From Phycisphaera sp. (lineage in GTDB: Bacteria > Planctomycetota > Phycisphaerae > Phycisphaerales > Phycisphaeraceae): a stretch of 58,286 bases of DNA. Positions 33,095 to 42,783 of the stretch are shown one piece after another; within the stretch, counting starts at the first letter, position 1, and each line of letters begins with the position of its first letter. A program made the translations under genes and the position numbers. The stretch covers positions 1 to 58,286 of the forward strand of contig JANQPR010000095.1 in assembly GCA_028285385.1 (NCBI GenBank), given 5' to 3'. Under the pieces are notes generated by a model that worked only from the letters and a program-made list of their open reading frames with translations, did not search any database and was not told the DNA's origin.

Positions 33095-33496
33095 CTATTC
33101 GACCTCGACAAGCCGGTCGCCGCGTTCGACGTCGTGCATGGACTGGTCGGGGCCGAAGAAGAAGCGGTGGCGTTCGTTGTAGGCGTAGCCCTGGAGGTCG
33201 CGCTTGCGGTTGAAGCGCACGTCGACGGCGTGGCCGAACGCCCAGTCGTCGGCGTGGCGGCGGCGCAGCGCGGCGCGGTACGGCTCCCCGAACCGCCAGT
33301 CCGGCGTGACCCAGCCGGCGTAGGACAACTCGTCGACGCCGAAGTACCCCTTGATCCGCAGCTCGTACCCCCGCGGCGGCTCCCCGAACTCGGCCGCCGC
33401 GAGCTGCTCCTTCGGCACCGACGCGCAGCCGAGGGCCGCCACGAGCCCGCCCAGCAGGAAGACGAGAGCGAGCGGGCGTCGAGTGGCGGGTGACAT
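33095..33496 (-). CDS. Small lipoprotein of unknown function
   Basis: 133 residues from the ATG at 33496 (an in-frame ATG at 33517 is possible). A hydrophobic stretch ends in the lipobox LVAALGC, so it is a likely lipoprotein. The rest contains many aromatic and basic residues (YELRIKGYFGVDELSYAGW, HRFFFGPDQSMHD) and no family I recognise. It is divergent from the acetyltransferase gene, about 115 bases apart. Confidence 0.6.
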   Translation of the reverse strand: MSPATRRPLALVFLLGGLVAALGCASVPKEQLAAAEFGEPPRGYELRIKGYFGVDELSYAGWVTPDWRFGEPYRAALRRRHADDWAFGHAVDVRFNRKRDLQGYAYNERHRFFFGPDQSMHDVERGDRLVEVE

Positions 33497-33612
33497 CGGG
33501 GTCGCGCGGGGGTGCATGCGGGAGGCTCCGGGGCCAGGAAACTGAACGGCGTGCCGTGACTGGCGTCACCCTAACGCAGCGGCCGACGACGCGGGGCGGG
33601 TATCGTCTGCGG

Positions 33613-34260
33613 ATGTCGCAAGTCGAGCCGTTATCGACAAAGGAAACCGACGCCGCGGTCGCGTTGCTCGGGCTCGCGTTCGCCGACCACCCGATGTCGC
33701 CGGCGGACCCGGCGGGGAAGCCCAAGGGGCACTCGGCCGGGCGGATGATGGGGGCGTTGCTGGACGCGTTCGACGGGGCGACCGACCTGCACTGGTTCGC
33801 GATCCCCACCCACTCCCTTGAAGGCGAAGGCACGGCGTCACGCGAAGGCGAGTTGGCGTGTTTCGCGATGGTGTTTGAGTACGGGTACGAGCCGCCGCTG
33901 CGGAAGATGCCGGGGATGATGTGGCGGATGATCCGGCTGTTCGGGTTCCGCAAAGCGATGACGTACGGCCGGCTGATGAACGAGAAGCACCCGACCAAGC
34001 GCGAGGGCGAACGCCGGCTGGAGCTGTTGATCCTCGGCACGCACCCGGAACACCAAAGCCACGGCCTGGGCCGGGCGATGCTGCGGCACGTGTACGGCTG
34101 GGGACAGCAGCGGGGGTACGACGCGGTGCTGCTCGAGGCGGCGAAGCACACCCCGGCGTACGGGTTCTACGAGCGCGAGGGGTTCGTGGCCGAGAAGGAG
34201 GTCGCCCTGCCCGAGATGCCGCTGGTGTGGATGCGGCGGGAGTTGGGCGGTTCGGATTAG
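33613..34260 (+). CDS. GNAT-family N-acetyltransferase
   Basis: 215 residues from the ATG at 33613. The GNAT acetyl-CoA binding region is visible: LELLILGTHPEHQSHGLGRAML (motif A with the Q/RxxGxG/A loop), then AVLLEAAKHTPAYGFYEREGF (motif B). The N-terminal half contains a membrane-like but probably buried helix region. The substrate is not predictable. Confidence 0.82.
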   Translation: MSQVEPLSTKETDAAVALLGLAFADHPMSPADPAGKPKGHSAGRMMGALLDAFDGATDLHWFAIPTHSLEGEGTASREGELACFAMVFEYGYEPPLRKMPGMMWRMIRLFGFRKAMTYGRLMNEKHPTKREGERRLELLILGTHPEHQSHGLGRAMLRHVYGWGQQRGYDAVLLEAAKHTPAYGFYEREGFVAEKEVALPEMPLVWMRRELGGSD

Positions 34261-34710
34261 CCTCACGGCAAGGCGGCTGCGCAGGAACTTCGACATAGAC
34301 ATGGGTTTCACGCATTGCGGCGCAGGTTGTTGCGTCTTGCCCCTTTGGTAGGAGCGGCGCGGGGAGCGCGGCGGGTGGGGATGACGCCCTGGCAGGCAGA
34401 AAACTGGCCCGGCACCGCGTCGCCGAAGCGTCCCGCACGAACGCGTCGCTCGCCCTCGGCCGGACCGACTCCGCCCCGGGATGCGCCTCGCCCACACCAA
34501 CCGCCACCTCGGTCTCCGGGACTTGCTCTGCGGGACTTCCAGGGGCGGGGGTGGGTGGGGCCCGCCCGCGGCCGACCGGACACCCGCCGGGGGAGTCGGC
34601 CCGGTTCTTTGGCAAGTCGAGCAGAGGCGTGTTGCCTCCATGAAGCAAGCGTGAAGCGCGTCACGGCGTGCTGCGCTTGGGGTAGAGACAGAACGATCAT
34701 CAGGGCACGA
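34261..34710. other. Intergenic region without a recognised gene
   Basis: About 450 GC-rich bases behind the acetyltransferase gene. Open frames on both strands are Pro/Arg-rich and look like composition effects. No tRNA, repeat or promoter was recognised in it. Confidence 0.4.
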
Positions 34711-34739
34711 AAAAAAGCCGCGCCTCGCAGCGCGGCTTT
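34711..34739 (-). terminator. Terminator of rpsD (usable in both directions)
   Basis: A perfect ten-base stem (aaagccgcgc with gcgcggcttt) around a six-base loop. On the minus strand it is followed by a run of seven T and lies 30 bases behind the rpsD stop codon. The A-run on the other side means it could also stop transcription from the left. Confidence 0.85.
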
Positions 34740-34769
34740 CGTGTGATTGCTTGGCGTCGACGCCGCCGG

Positions 34770-35372
34770 TTAGCGGTAGAACTCGATGATGAGGTTCATG
34801 TTGACGTCGAAGGGCACCTGGTCGGGGGTGGGGGTGCCGTTGACCTTGCCGGTGAGGGTGGAGGGGTCGAACCCGAGCCAGTCGGGGACCTCGTGCCCGG
34901 GGAGGGACTCCATGTTCTCGCGGATGAGCTTATTGGCGTTCTCTTTCTTGATGGTGATCTCGTCGCCGACCTTGACGCGGTAGGACGGGATGTTGACCTT
35001 CTTGCCGTTGACGAGGATGTGCCCGTGGCCGACGACCTGGCGGGCGGCCCAGATGGATCGGGCCCAGCCGAGCCGGCGGATGACGTTGTCGAGGCGTTGC
35101 TCGAGGAGTTGGAGCAGGACGACGCCGGTGTTGCCCTTGGTGTGGCCGGCCTCGTCGAGAAGTCGGCGGAACTGCTTCTCGAGGATGTTGTAGTGGTAGC
35201 GGAGCTTCTGCTTCTCGTTGAGTCGGACGCCGTAGTCGCGTAACCGCCGCCCGCGGAAGCCGTGGACGCCCGGGGGGTTGAGCTGGCGCTTGGTGGTGTG
35301 CTTGGGGAGGTCGGCGATGGGCACGCCGACGCGGCGTGAGAGCTTGACCTTGGGGCCGGTGTAGTTGGCCAT
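34770..35372 (-). CDS. rpsD: 30S ribosomal protein S4
   Basis: 200 residues from the ATG at 35372 (MANYTGPKVKLSRR). S4 binds 16S rRNA early in 30S assembly. The N-terminal domain lacks the four-cysteine zinc knuckle (a C-minus type, with PGVHGFRGRRLRDYG in its place). The S4 RNA-binding domain (LEQRLDNVIRRLGWARSIWAARQVV) and C-terminal strands ending NLIIEFYR are intact. It is encoded alone rather than in the usual alpha operon with rpoA or rpsK. Confidence 0.96.
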   Translation of the reverse strand: MANYTGPKVKLSRRVGVPIADLPKHTTKRQLNPPGVHGFRGRRLRDYGVRLNEKQKLRYHYNILEKQFRRLLDEAGHTKGNTGVVLLQLLEQRLDNVIRRLGWARSIWAARQVVGHGHILVNGKKVNIPSYRVKVGDEITIKKENANKLIRENMESLPGHEVPDWLGFDPSTLTGKVNGTPTPDQVPFDVNMNLIIEFYR

Positions 35373-35536
35373 GATTTGCTTACCGATCCGGTTGCCCGGT
35401 TCGGCCCTTGAGGGTGCTCGGCCGTGGCTACGGCTCCGCGGTTCCAGAAAGTTCAGGCCCACGGCGGGCCTGCGTCGAGCCGCGTAGTTTGCCTGAAACC
35501 GTTAAACCCGTCAAACCGGAAGGGAGGGTGCCGGGG

Positions 35537-36358
35537 CTAGATCACGATCGTCGGCTTCCCGGTGTCCGTTGAGGTGCCGTCGGGGTCTACCTGCCGTTGG
35601 ATTTCTGCCAGCTCGCGCGTCACGCCCTCGGCGAAGAGGCGGAGGTCGCTCGAGTGGATCAGCAGATTCAGACCGGCCCGGACCCAGGCGGCTTCTTGCT
35701 CCGTGTGATTCCAGAAGTGGATGCCGGCCCCGATCCCGTGCCGGCGGGCGGTGGTGATAACGGTGTGCACGGCTTGCTCGAAGCGCTCGTGCTGGTATTG
35801 CTCGGGGATGCCGAGGCTGCAGGTCAGGTCGTGCGGGCCGATGAGGGCGGCGTCGACGCCGGGGACGCCGAGTAGGCTGTCGAGGTTGTCGAGGGCGGAC
35901 GTGCTCTCGATGTTGACGATCAGGAGGTTTTCGCGGCTCTTCTCAGCGAGGTAGGCGTCGAGCTCGGGCTCGAGCGGCTCGGCTTCGGCGAGGTGGGCGT
36001 CGAGGCGTATGCCCTTGAGCGGCCGGCGTTTGGCGGCGCCGACAAGAGCGCGGACCTGCTCGACGGTTTCGACGTAGGGCGCGACCACGCCGACGGCCCC
36101 GGCGTCGTAGGCCATGCACGCCAGGTACGGGTCGGGCTCGGGGATGCGAAGCAGCGGCGGAAGCCCCAGGGCGCGGTACGTCCGGCACATCCACGCCGCC
36201 GACTCCCGGCCGATCGGGATGTGCTCGGTGTCGATGAAGACGAAGTCCAACCCGAGCTGCGCGACCGTCTCAGGCCAGCGCGGGGAGCAGGAGACGACGC
36301 AAGTGCCGAAGACGGGTCGGCCTTCACGGAACGCGGCTTTGAGCTCAGCGGGGGACAT
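35537..36358 (-). CDS. HpcH/HpaI-family aldolase
   Basis: 273 residues. The protein has the class II pyruvate aldolase pattern FVFIDTEHIPIG, LLRIPEPDPYLACMAYDAGAVGVVAPYVET, IVNIESTSALDN (metal-binding E) and IGPHDLTCSLG (metal-binding D region). Such enzymes cleave 2-keto-3-deoxy sugar acids or 4-hydroxy-2-oxoacids. The particular substrate cannot be told. It is divergent from the small lipoprotein gene at 36495. Confidence 0.85.
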   Translation of the reverse strand: MSPAELKAAFREGRPVFGTCVVSCSPRWPETVAQLGLDFVFIDTEHIPIGRESAAWMCRTYRALGLPPLLRIPEPDPYLACMAYDAGAVGVVAPYVETVEQVRALVGAAKRRPLKGIRLDAHLAEAEPLEPELDAYLAEKSRENLLIVNIESTSALDNLDSLLGVPGVDAALIGPHDLTCSLGIPEQYQHERFEQAVHTVITTARRHGIGAGIHFWNHTEQEAAWVRAGLNLLIHSSDLRLFAEGVTRELAEIQRQVDPDGTSTDTGKPTIVI

Positions 36359-36494
36359 GGAGGCCTCGGCAACCTACCCCGGGGCGATTCGCCCGTCCAT
36401 CGAGGCCTCACAACCGGCCGCGACACGCTCAACCGGCCCTAAATCCGTCGGGAATTTTGGGTGCGATCTTTCAATCCCGTGGCACACTGAAGGC

Positions 36495-36875
36495 ATGGGA
36501 GAAAGCCCGAGACACCCCCGCCGCCGCGGGAGCGCGGTGATGCTGCCCCTGCTTGCCGTCGGCGTGATGCTCGCCACCGGTTGCCAGGCCCCGGCGGTCG
36601 TGCCGATCGACGACGCCCCGGCGATGCGTCATCCGGCCAAAGGGCGGTCGCTCTCTTTTTCCCCGTACGAAGCGACGTCGCCGCGGCAGCACGCCGCTTG
36701 GTACGACCACCGCAACGACCACGGGCTCGCTGCCTTCGCCGGCTACGACTACCCCGAGGAGGAGTTCATCACGAAGCGCGAGTACCACCGCGTGCACGTG
36801 AGCAACGGCCGGGTCCACGATCGCAGCCACGGATACACGCTCCGCGAGTCCTACAAGGCGACGGTGCGGTACTGA
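36495..36875 (+). CDS. Small lipoprotein of unknown function
   Basis: 126 residues. A basic N-terminus (RHPRRRG) and hydrophobic stretch end in the lipobox MLATGC. The mature part is His/Tyr/Arg-rich (WYDHRNDHGLAAFAGYDYPEEEF) and ends LRESYKATVRY. No family is recognised; the composition suggests a small metal-binding or envelope protein. Confidence 0.65.
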   Translation: MGESPRHPRRRGSAVMLPLLAVGVMLATGCQAPAVVPIDDAPAMRHPAKGRSLSFSPYEATSPRQHAAWYDHRNDHGLAAFAGYDYPEEEFITKREYHRVHVSNGRVHDRSHGYTLRESYKATVRY

Positions 36876-36993
36876 TTCCAACCATTTCACGCTCGGGGTA
36901 TCGACCGTCACGGCGGCAAGTGATCTGGCCGCCTGTCCAACAGGCGAGGCCGCGACCGCTCGTGGTGATCGGCGGGCTTCTACAATCCGATCC

Positions 36994-39900
36994 ATGTCCG
37001 TGATCGATTCCCCCCCGTCCACTCCGTCGCCGGCCCCAGAGAAACCCATCGACACCGCCCAAACCGACGCCCTCGTTGCCGACCTCCGCGCCGCGGTCCG
37101 GGGCGAGGTGCTGACCGACGAGGTGCTGCGCGGCATCCACGCGACCGACGCGTCGCACTACCAGATGACGCCGGCCGCGGTGTTCGTGCCGGTCGACGCG
37201 GACGACTGCGTCGCCGGGATCAAGGTCGCGCACCAACACGGGGTCCCGCTCACGCCGCGCGGCGGGGCGACGTCGCTTTCCGGCCAGACCTTCGGCACGG
37301 GGCTGGTGATCGATGCGTCGAAACACCTGAATCAAGTCCTCGAGATCAACGCCGACGAGCAGTGGGCCCGCGTCCAACCCGGGCTGGTACGGGATCAGTT
37401 GAACGCACAGCTCGCGCCGCTGGGCCTGCACTTCGCCCCCGACCCCGCGACCAGCTCGCGCGCGACCGTCGGCGGCATGATCGGCAACAACACCTCCGGC
37501 ACGCGGTCCATCGTCTACGGCAAGACCATCGACCACACGCTGTCCTGCACCATCGCGCTCGGCGACGGGACGGTCGTCGAGTGCGGGCCCTGCGACGACG
37601 ACGCCTGGCAACGCCGGGCCGGCGGCGAGGGCGTGAGCGAACGAGAAGCCGAGCTGTACCGAGGCGTCAAGCAGCTCATCAACGAAAACCAGGACGAGAT
37701 CAAACAGCGTTACCCGAAGGTGATGCGCCGCGTCTCGGGCTACAACCTCGACGAGTTCGTCGACGGCGCGGGCTACACCGGCGCCATCGGCCCGAGACAA
37801 GACCACAACCAGGGACACCGGACGTGGAACCTGTCGAACCTCGTTGTCGGCAGCGAGGGCACACTCGGCTTCCTGCTCGAAGCCAAGGTCCGGCTCACCC
37901 CTCTGCCCAAGGCGACGGGCGTATGCGTTCTGCACTTCGACGACGACCTCGACGCGCTCGCGCACGTCCCGGCGATCAACGCGCACGGGCCGTCGGCCGT
38001 CGAGCTGCTCGACCGTTTCGTGCTCCGTGAAGCCAAGGTCAACGCCGCAACGCGGGACATGGCTTGGTGGATCGAGGGCGACCCGGCGGCGGTCCTGATG
38101 TGTGAGTTCTTCGGCGACGACCCCGACGAGATTCGGCGCAAGCTCGAGCAGTTCGTCGCCGAGATGCAGGCCACGGGCATCGGCTACGCCCACCCGCTGA
38201 TGACCACGGCGGAACACCAACGCGACGTCTGGGAGACACGCAAGCTCGGGCTCGGCTTGATCTCCAACGTCAAGGGCCCGGTCAAGGGGCAGGCGTTCGT
38301 GGAAGACGCTTGCGTCCCCGTCGAGGTCCTGGCCGAGTACATCGGCAAGCTGCGGGCGAAGTGCCACGAGCTCGGGATCGACACGTCGATGTACGCCCAC
38401 GCGTCGGTCGGGGTGATCCACTTCCGCCCCGCCGTCGACCTGCACCGCGACGACCACCGCCAGAAGATGAAGCAGATCGCCGACCACGCGTTTGACATGG
38501 TCGTCGGCTACGGCGGGATCTTTGCCGGGGAACACGGCGACGGGCTGGTCCGCGGCGAGTTCATCCCCCGATTCTTCGGCAACGACTTGTACGAAGCGTT
38601 CCGCCAACTCAAACGGCTCTTCGATCCCGACAACCGGATGAACCCGGGCAAGCTCGTCGACGCCCCCTCGATGATCGATCCGTCGATCCTGCGCTACGGC
38701 GACCACTACCGCGTCGCCGAGGTCGAAAGCGGGTACCACTACCGTGACCAGGGCGGGTTCCGCTTGGCCGTCGAGCAGTGCAACGGTGTCGGCGCGTGTC
38801 GGAAGCTCGGCAGCGGGACGATGTGCCCGTCGTACATGGCGACACGTGACGAGAAGGACACGACCCGCGGCCGGGCGAACGCGTTGCGGCTGGCGATGTC
38901 CGGGCAACTCGGCGCGAGCAACGGTGACGTGAAGGCGGCGCTCGCGTCGGATGGCGTGGACGAAGTCCTAGACCTTTGTTTGGCGTGCAAGGCGTGCAAG
39001 ACGGAGTGCCCCAACGCGGTCGACATGGCCAAACTCAAGAGCGACGTGCTGCAGATGCGGCACGACCGCCAGGGCGTCCCCCTGGGCAACAAGCTGATGG
39101 GGCGGATGCCCGACGCGGCGCGAAAGGTGGCGGGCCCGTTAGCGAAGCTTGTGGCGGCGTTGGACAAGGTCCCGGGGTACCGCGCGGCGCTCGAGAGGTT
39201 TGCCGGGATCGATCGACGCCGACCGCTGCCCGCGTTCACCAGCAAGCCGCTTAAGAATCGCCTCGCCGAACGCAACGGACACGAAGCGCGACCCTCCGAG
39301 GGACGTGGCAAGGTCGTGCTCTTCGACGACACCTACGCGAACTACATGGAGCCGCACGTCGGCGTCGCCGCGGTCGAGTTGCTCGAGGGTTGCGGTTACG
39401 AGGTGATCGTCGCCAACGCCGGCTGCTGCCAGCGGACGCGGATGTCCAAGGGGCTGTTGCACGAGGCGAAGACACTTGGCGAGCAGACCTTCCGGAACTT
39501 GGACCGCTACGCGTCGCAAGGCCTGCCGATCCTGTGCCTGGAGCCGTCGTGCGCTTCGGCGTTGCGGGACGACTTGCCAGACCTGATCGACGACGTAGAA
39601 CTCGCAAAGCGCGTGTCGGAGCAGGTCAAGATGATCGACATATTCCTCGACGAGGAAGGCGTCGAGCTCACCAGCGATGCCGGCGAGGTGCTGCTGCACG
39701 GGCACTGCCACCAGAAGGCGATGTTCGGCACCGCCGCCATCAAGCGGCGCTTCGCGAAGATGGACGCCACGGCCTGCACCGAGGTCGACTCCGGCTGCTG
39801 CGGCATGGCGGGCTCGTTCGGGTACGAGCACTACGAGCTGTCGAAGCAGATCGGCGAAGACCGGCTGTTCCCAGCGGTCCGCGACGCGGTCCGGGACGGC

Positions 39901-40002
39901 AAGACGGTCGTCGCCTGCGGCATCTCCTGCCGGCACCAGCTGCACGACTTCCTCAACGTCGAAGCGAAACACTGGGTCGAGGTCGTGAGGCCTAAGGGTT
40001 GA
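36994..40002 (+). CDS. Fused FAD-linked oxidase / Fe-S (CCG) oxidoreductase, GlcD-GlcF type
   Basis: 1002 residues. Residues about 45-260 are an FAD-binding (PCMH-type) domain (LTPRGGATSLSGQ, SSRATVGGMIGNNTSGTRS, NLVVGSEGTLGF) and about 270-570 the FAD-oxidase C-terminal domain (GEHGDGLVRGEF). A ferredoxin-like part follows with CNGVGACRK (C596) and CLACKACKTECP (from C662), and the last ~200 residues carry cysteine-rich CCG motifs (NAGCCQRT, CLEPSCASAL, HGHCHQKAM, DSGCCGMAG). This architecture belongs to D-lactate or glycolate dehydrogenase-type quinone-linked enzymes (Dld/GlcDF fusion). The exact substrate is unknown. Confidence 0.88.
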   Translation: MSVIDSPPSTPSPAPEKPIDTAQTDALVADLRAAVRGEVLTDEVLRGIHATDASHYQMTPAAVFVPVDADDCVAGIKVAHQHGVPLTPRGGATSLSGQTFGTGLVIDASKHLNQVLEINADEQWARVQPGLVRDQLNAQLAPLGLHFAPDPATSSRATVGGMIGNNTSGTRSIVYGKTIDHTLSCTIALGDGTVVECGPCDDDAWQRRAGGEGVSEREAELYRGVKQLINENQDEIKQRYPKVMRRVSGYNLDEFVDGAGYTGAIGPRQDHNQGHRTWNLSNLVVGSEGTLGFLLEAKVRLTPLPKATGVCVLHFDDDLDALAHVPAINAHGPSAVELLDRFVLREAKVNAATRDMAWWIEGDPAAVLMCEFFGDDPDEIRRKLEQFVAEMQATGIGYAHPLMTTAEHQRDVWETRKLGLGLISNVKGPVKGQAFVEDACVPVEVLAEYIGKLRAKCHELGIDTSMYAHASVGVIHFRPAVDLHRDDHRQKMKQIADHAFDMVVGYGGIFAGEHGDGLVRGEFIPRFFGNDLYEAFRQLKRLFDPDNRMNPGKLVDAPSMIDPSILRYGDHYRVAEVESGYHYRDQGGFRLAVEQCNGVGACRKLGSGTMCPSYMATRDEKDTTRGRANALRLAMSGQLGASNGDVKAALASDGVDEVLDLCLACKACKTECPNAVDMAKLKSDVLQMRHDRQGVPLGNKLMGRMPDAARKVAGPLAKLVAALDKVPGYRAALERFAGIDRRRPLPAFTSKPLKNRLAERNGHEARPSEGRGKVVLFDDTYANYMEPHVGVAAVELLEGCGYEVIVANAGCCQRTRMSKGLLHEAKTLGEQTFRNLDRYASQGLPILCLEPSCASALRDDLPDLIDDVELAKRVSEQVKMIDIFLDEEGVELTSDAGEVLLHGHCHQKAMFGTAAIKRRFAKMDATACTEVDSGCCGMAGSFGYEHYELSKQIGEDRLFPAVRDAVRDGKTVVACGISCRHQLHDFLNVEAKHWVEVVRPKG

Positions 40003-40100
40003 TTCGGCCCGGCTTGGCGGGTGCCGTGGCGACCCGGCATGAGGCAAGCTTGGCTTCTGGGCGAGAACACGGACCGGGGTCTAGTCCGTAGACTCCGGTG

Positions 40101-42032
40101 ATGTCCGCGCTGCTGACCTGGCTGTCCAACCTCGGCCCGACGAACCCGATGGTCCGGCGGATCGTGCACGGCGGGTCGCGGCGGATGCAGCACTTCTTTG
40201 TGCGGGTCGGCTACCTGGCGGTGCTGGTCGGGCTGGTCGTGTTCACCATGCTGACCGGCGGGGCGATGGAGGGGTCGGTCGCGATGAGCGAGCTGGCCAA
40301 GGCCGGGTCGGCGGTGTTCGCGGTGGTGGCCTATGGGCAGGTCATCGGGGTCTGCCTGCTGGCGCCGCTGTTCATGGCCGGGGCGATCGCGTCGGAGCAG
40401 TCCGGGCGGACGTACAACATCCTGCTCACGACGCCGTTATCGAACTTCCAGATCGTGCTGGGGTCGCTGCTGGGTCGGTTGTTCTTCGTACTGGTGTTGC
40501 TGGCGTCGGGGCTGCCGTTGTTCGCGGTGCTGCTGGTGTTCGGCGGGGTGCGGGGCGGCGCGGTGGTGGAGGCGTTCGCGGTAGCGGGCGCGACGGCGGT
40601 GCTGGTGGGCGCGGTGGCGGTGACGCTGAGCGTGGCGCGGGCGGGGGGACGCAAGGCGGTGTTCACGTTCGTGATCGCGATCGCGGGGCTGCTGGTCGGC
40701 GGGTACGCGGTGGACGTGCTCTTGCTGCGGGCGTTGGACCCGTCGCCGTACACGACGTGGCTGACGCCCCTGCACCCGCTGCTGGTTCTGGAGAGCTCGA
40801 TCCGCACGGTAAGTTACGGCCCGCCGCCGCCGGAAGCGACGGCCGGTTGGCCGGGCTGGTACGCGTGGTGGGTGGGACAGCCGTTCCGGGCGTTCCTGTC
40901 GTGGACGCTGGGCGTGAGCGTGTTTTTGATCGCGGGTTGTTCGCTGTTCGTGCGGCGGTTCGGGCAGGGCTTCGGTTCGGCCCCGGGCTGGGTTGCGCGG
41001 TTGCTGCGGCTCAAGGGGGCCGAGCGGTTCCGGACGCACCGGCTGGTCCACGGCAACCCGGTGGCGTGGCGGGAGGCGCACACGCGAGGGCAGGTCGCCA
41101 GTGGCATTCTGGCGCGCTGGGGTTTTGTGGTGGTCGCGTGGGGGGCGGCGGCGGTCTTGCTGTGGATGTTCCACCGAGGGGAGTTGCCGGAACTGCCGAC
41201 GACGACGGGCGCGACCCGCGGCGCCGGCGCGGCGCAAGTCGAGACGCTGCACGCGCTGCTGGCGGCGCTGTTGTTGGTCGAGGTCGCGGTGGTGGTGCTG
41301 GTCGCGATCTACATGAGCGCGGGGTGCGTGAGCCGGGAACGTGAAGACGGCTCGCTGGACATTATGCTGACGACGCCGGTGACGCCCCGGCAATACGTGT
41401 GGGGCAAGCTGCGGGGCCTGGTGCGCTTCTTGTCGCTGTTGATCGCGGCGCCGGTGGGGACGCTGCTGCTGGTCGGCGGGTACGCGCTGCTGGGTTTCGT
41501 CACGGGCTGGTACGACGGCACGTACCGCTACGCCTGGGACGGGCTGTCGGGCAGCGGCGCGGTGGGGAGCTTCGGCGGCTCGGCGCCGATGGTGGTGGAC
41601 GCGTGGGTGGTGCTGCCGGAGGCGGGTGTGCTGCTGGCGCTGATGCTGGTGCCGTTTGTGGCGCTCTGCATCGCGGCGGGGATGGGTTGGAGCCTGAAGG
41701 CCAAGAGCGTGCTGGGCGCGGTGGTGCCGACGGTAGGCATCCTGGGCGCAGTGGCGGCGGTGCTGGGGCTCTGCGGCGGGATGGCGACAACCAACATCGC
41801 GTTCGTCGGCCCGGTCATCAACGCGCTGTCGCCGGCGACAAACGTGCTCATGCTGATCGACCCGTACTCGAATGTGTCCGCCTTCGTACAAAGCCCGGAG
41901 GTGGGTCGCAGCTCGCTTTGGTTCGGCGCCGTCGCGGCGGCGGGCATGTACGGCATGATCGTCTACGCGTTGATCTTCACGATGGTGCGCGGCTTCGACC
42001 AGACCGTACGGAAGCTCAGCGGGACGGGGTAA
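40101..42032 (+). CDS. ABC-2 type transporter permease protein
   Basis: 643 residues with about 12 hydrophobic segments. Two internal repeats have the ABC-2 type feature SEQSGRTYNILLTTPLSNFQIVLG and SREREDGSLDIMLTTPVTPRQYVWGKLRG (given here in part: REDGSLDIMLTTPV), in which the coupling region contacts an ATPase. The ATPase partner is not next to it. It may act in export of polysaccharide, drug or lipid. A GTG three bases upstream is an alternative start. Confidence 0.75.
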   Translation: MSALLTWLSNLGPTNPMVRRIVHGGSRRMQHFFVRVGYLAVLVGLVVFTMLTGGAMEGSVAMSELAKAGSAVFAVVAYGQVIGVCLLAPLFMAGAIASEQSGRTYNILLTTPLSNFQIVLGSLLGRLFFVLVLLASGLPLFAVLLVFGGVRGGAVVEAFAVAGATAVLVGAVAVTLSVARAGGRKAVFTFVIAIAGLLVGGYAVDVLLLRALDPSPYTTWLTPLHPLLVLESSIRTVSYGPPPPEATAGWPGWYAWWVGQPFRAFLSWTLGVSVFLIAGCSLFVRRFGQGFGSAPGWVARLLRLKGAERFRTHRLVHGNPVAWREAHTRGQVASGILARWGFVVVAWGAAAVLLWMFHRGELPELPTTTGATRGAGAAQVETLHALLAALLLVEVAVVVLVAIYMSAGCVSREREDGSLDIMLTTPVTPRQYVWGKLRGLVRFLSLLIAAPVGTLLLVGGYALLGFVTGWYDGTYRYAWDGLSGSGAVGSFGGSAPMVVDAWVVLPEAGVLLALMLVPFVALCIAAGMGWSLKAKSVLGAVVPTVGILGAVAAVLGLCGGMATTNIAFVGPVINALSPATNVLMLIDPYSNVSAFVQSPEVGRSSLWFGAVAAAGMYGMIVYALIFTMVRGFDQTVRKLSGTG

Positions 42033-42049
42033 CCAACCAGCCGTTTGGT

Positions 42050-42421
42050 TCAACGCGCCGCATCGTGGAGCGCGTCGGCGAGGTCCGTGTAGACCGGGAT
42101 CAGGGTGTCGAGTTCCGTGGTGCGTAGCACGCACGCGACCGGGGGCGTCGGGCCGGCGAAGCCCACGGAGCCGCCGCGCCGGTGCACCGCGCGGGCGAAG
42201 TCGACGACATGGCCGAGCATCAGCAGCGGCAGCGTATCGACACCCGCGAGATCGATCACGGCCACAAGGGCGTCCCCGCCGCTATGGGCCAGGAGTTGCA
42301 GGCCGACTACCTCGGCGTGATCACCGGACAGGTCCGCGGGCAACCGGATCACGCGGACGGGTTGGCGGCCGTCGATCCGGAACAGGTCCGACGTCAGGTG
42401 CTGGACGGTCGCGGATTCCAT
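42050..42421 (-). CDS. STAS-domain protein (anti-anti-sigma factor-like)
   Basis: 123 residues from the ATG at 42421. The strand-helix order, with VIRLPADLSGDHAEVV, ALVAVIDLAGVDTLPLLMLGHVVDFAR and GGSVGFAGPTPPVACVLRTTELDTLI, fits a STAS domain. The usual phosphorylatable serine after the D[S/T]xG motif appears replaced (DLAGVDTLP), so regulation by a kinase is uncertain. A possible phosphatase partner of the SpoIIE class lies far away at 27168. Confidence 0.7.
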   Translation of the reverse strand: MESATVQHLTSDLFRIDGRQPVRVIRLPADLSGDHAEVVGLQLLAHSGGDALVAVIDLAGVDTLPLLMLGHVVDFARAVHRRGGSVGFAGPTPPVACVLRTTELDTLIPVYTDLADALHDAAR

Positions 42422-42783
42422 GCTCACTCCCGGTGTGCTATTTGGCTGGTGGACGCGGTGCTTGCGATCCAAGCGTGCCGAACGCCCTCGATCGACTACG
42501 GCGAGGGCGGGTCGACAAGGTCACATGCGTCAGCCAACGGACGCCTGCTTATCAGGAATGTCCCCGATGGATGAGTCGTGCTGTTGGTACCGGGATCGAC
42601 CCGACGCGCCCGGCTCGGTTGCTCATCGCAGACAGAAGCGGTGGCGGGAGTGAAGCCATACCCACGCCGCTACCCGGCCGAACCCGACCGGGTGAGCGAC
42701 GCCACCGCACGCCCTTTCCACTCCCGGGGGTGAGGGTCGCTTCCCATCACCGCGGGCAGGTGGGGTGCAAACTGATTCGACCG
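42422..42783. other. Intergenic region without a recognised gene
   Basis: About 360 bases between the divergent/convergent neighbours STAS and YHS genes. Open frames here are short and arginine-rich. A GC hairpin-forming stretch (ccctcgatcg...cgagggcg near 42485-42510) is present, but its role is unknown. Confidence 0.35.

Noticed and set aside
34261-34710. A Pro/Arg-rich gene in the gap before rpsD
   Set aside because: Open frames on both strands overlap with similar length and lack ribosome binding sites or recognisable sequence.
36769-38907. A 712-residue open frame on the minus strand opposite the FAD/Fe-S gene
   Set aside because: It is low-complexity, rich in Val, Arg and Asp, lies fully antisense to a clear conserved gene, and shows no domain. 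It is a composition effect of high GC content.
40437-42134. A 565-residue open frame on the minus strand opposite the ABC-2 permease
   Set aside because: Arg/His/Gln-rich shadow of the hydrophobic permease; no domain or start signal.
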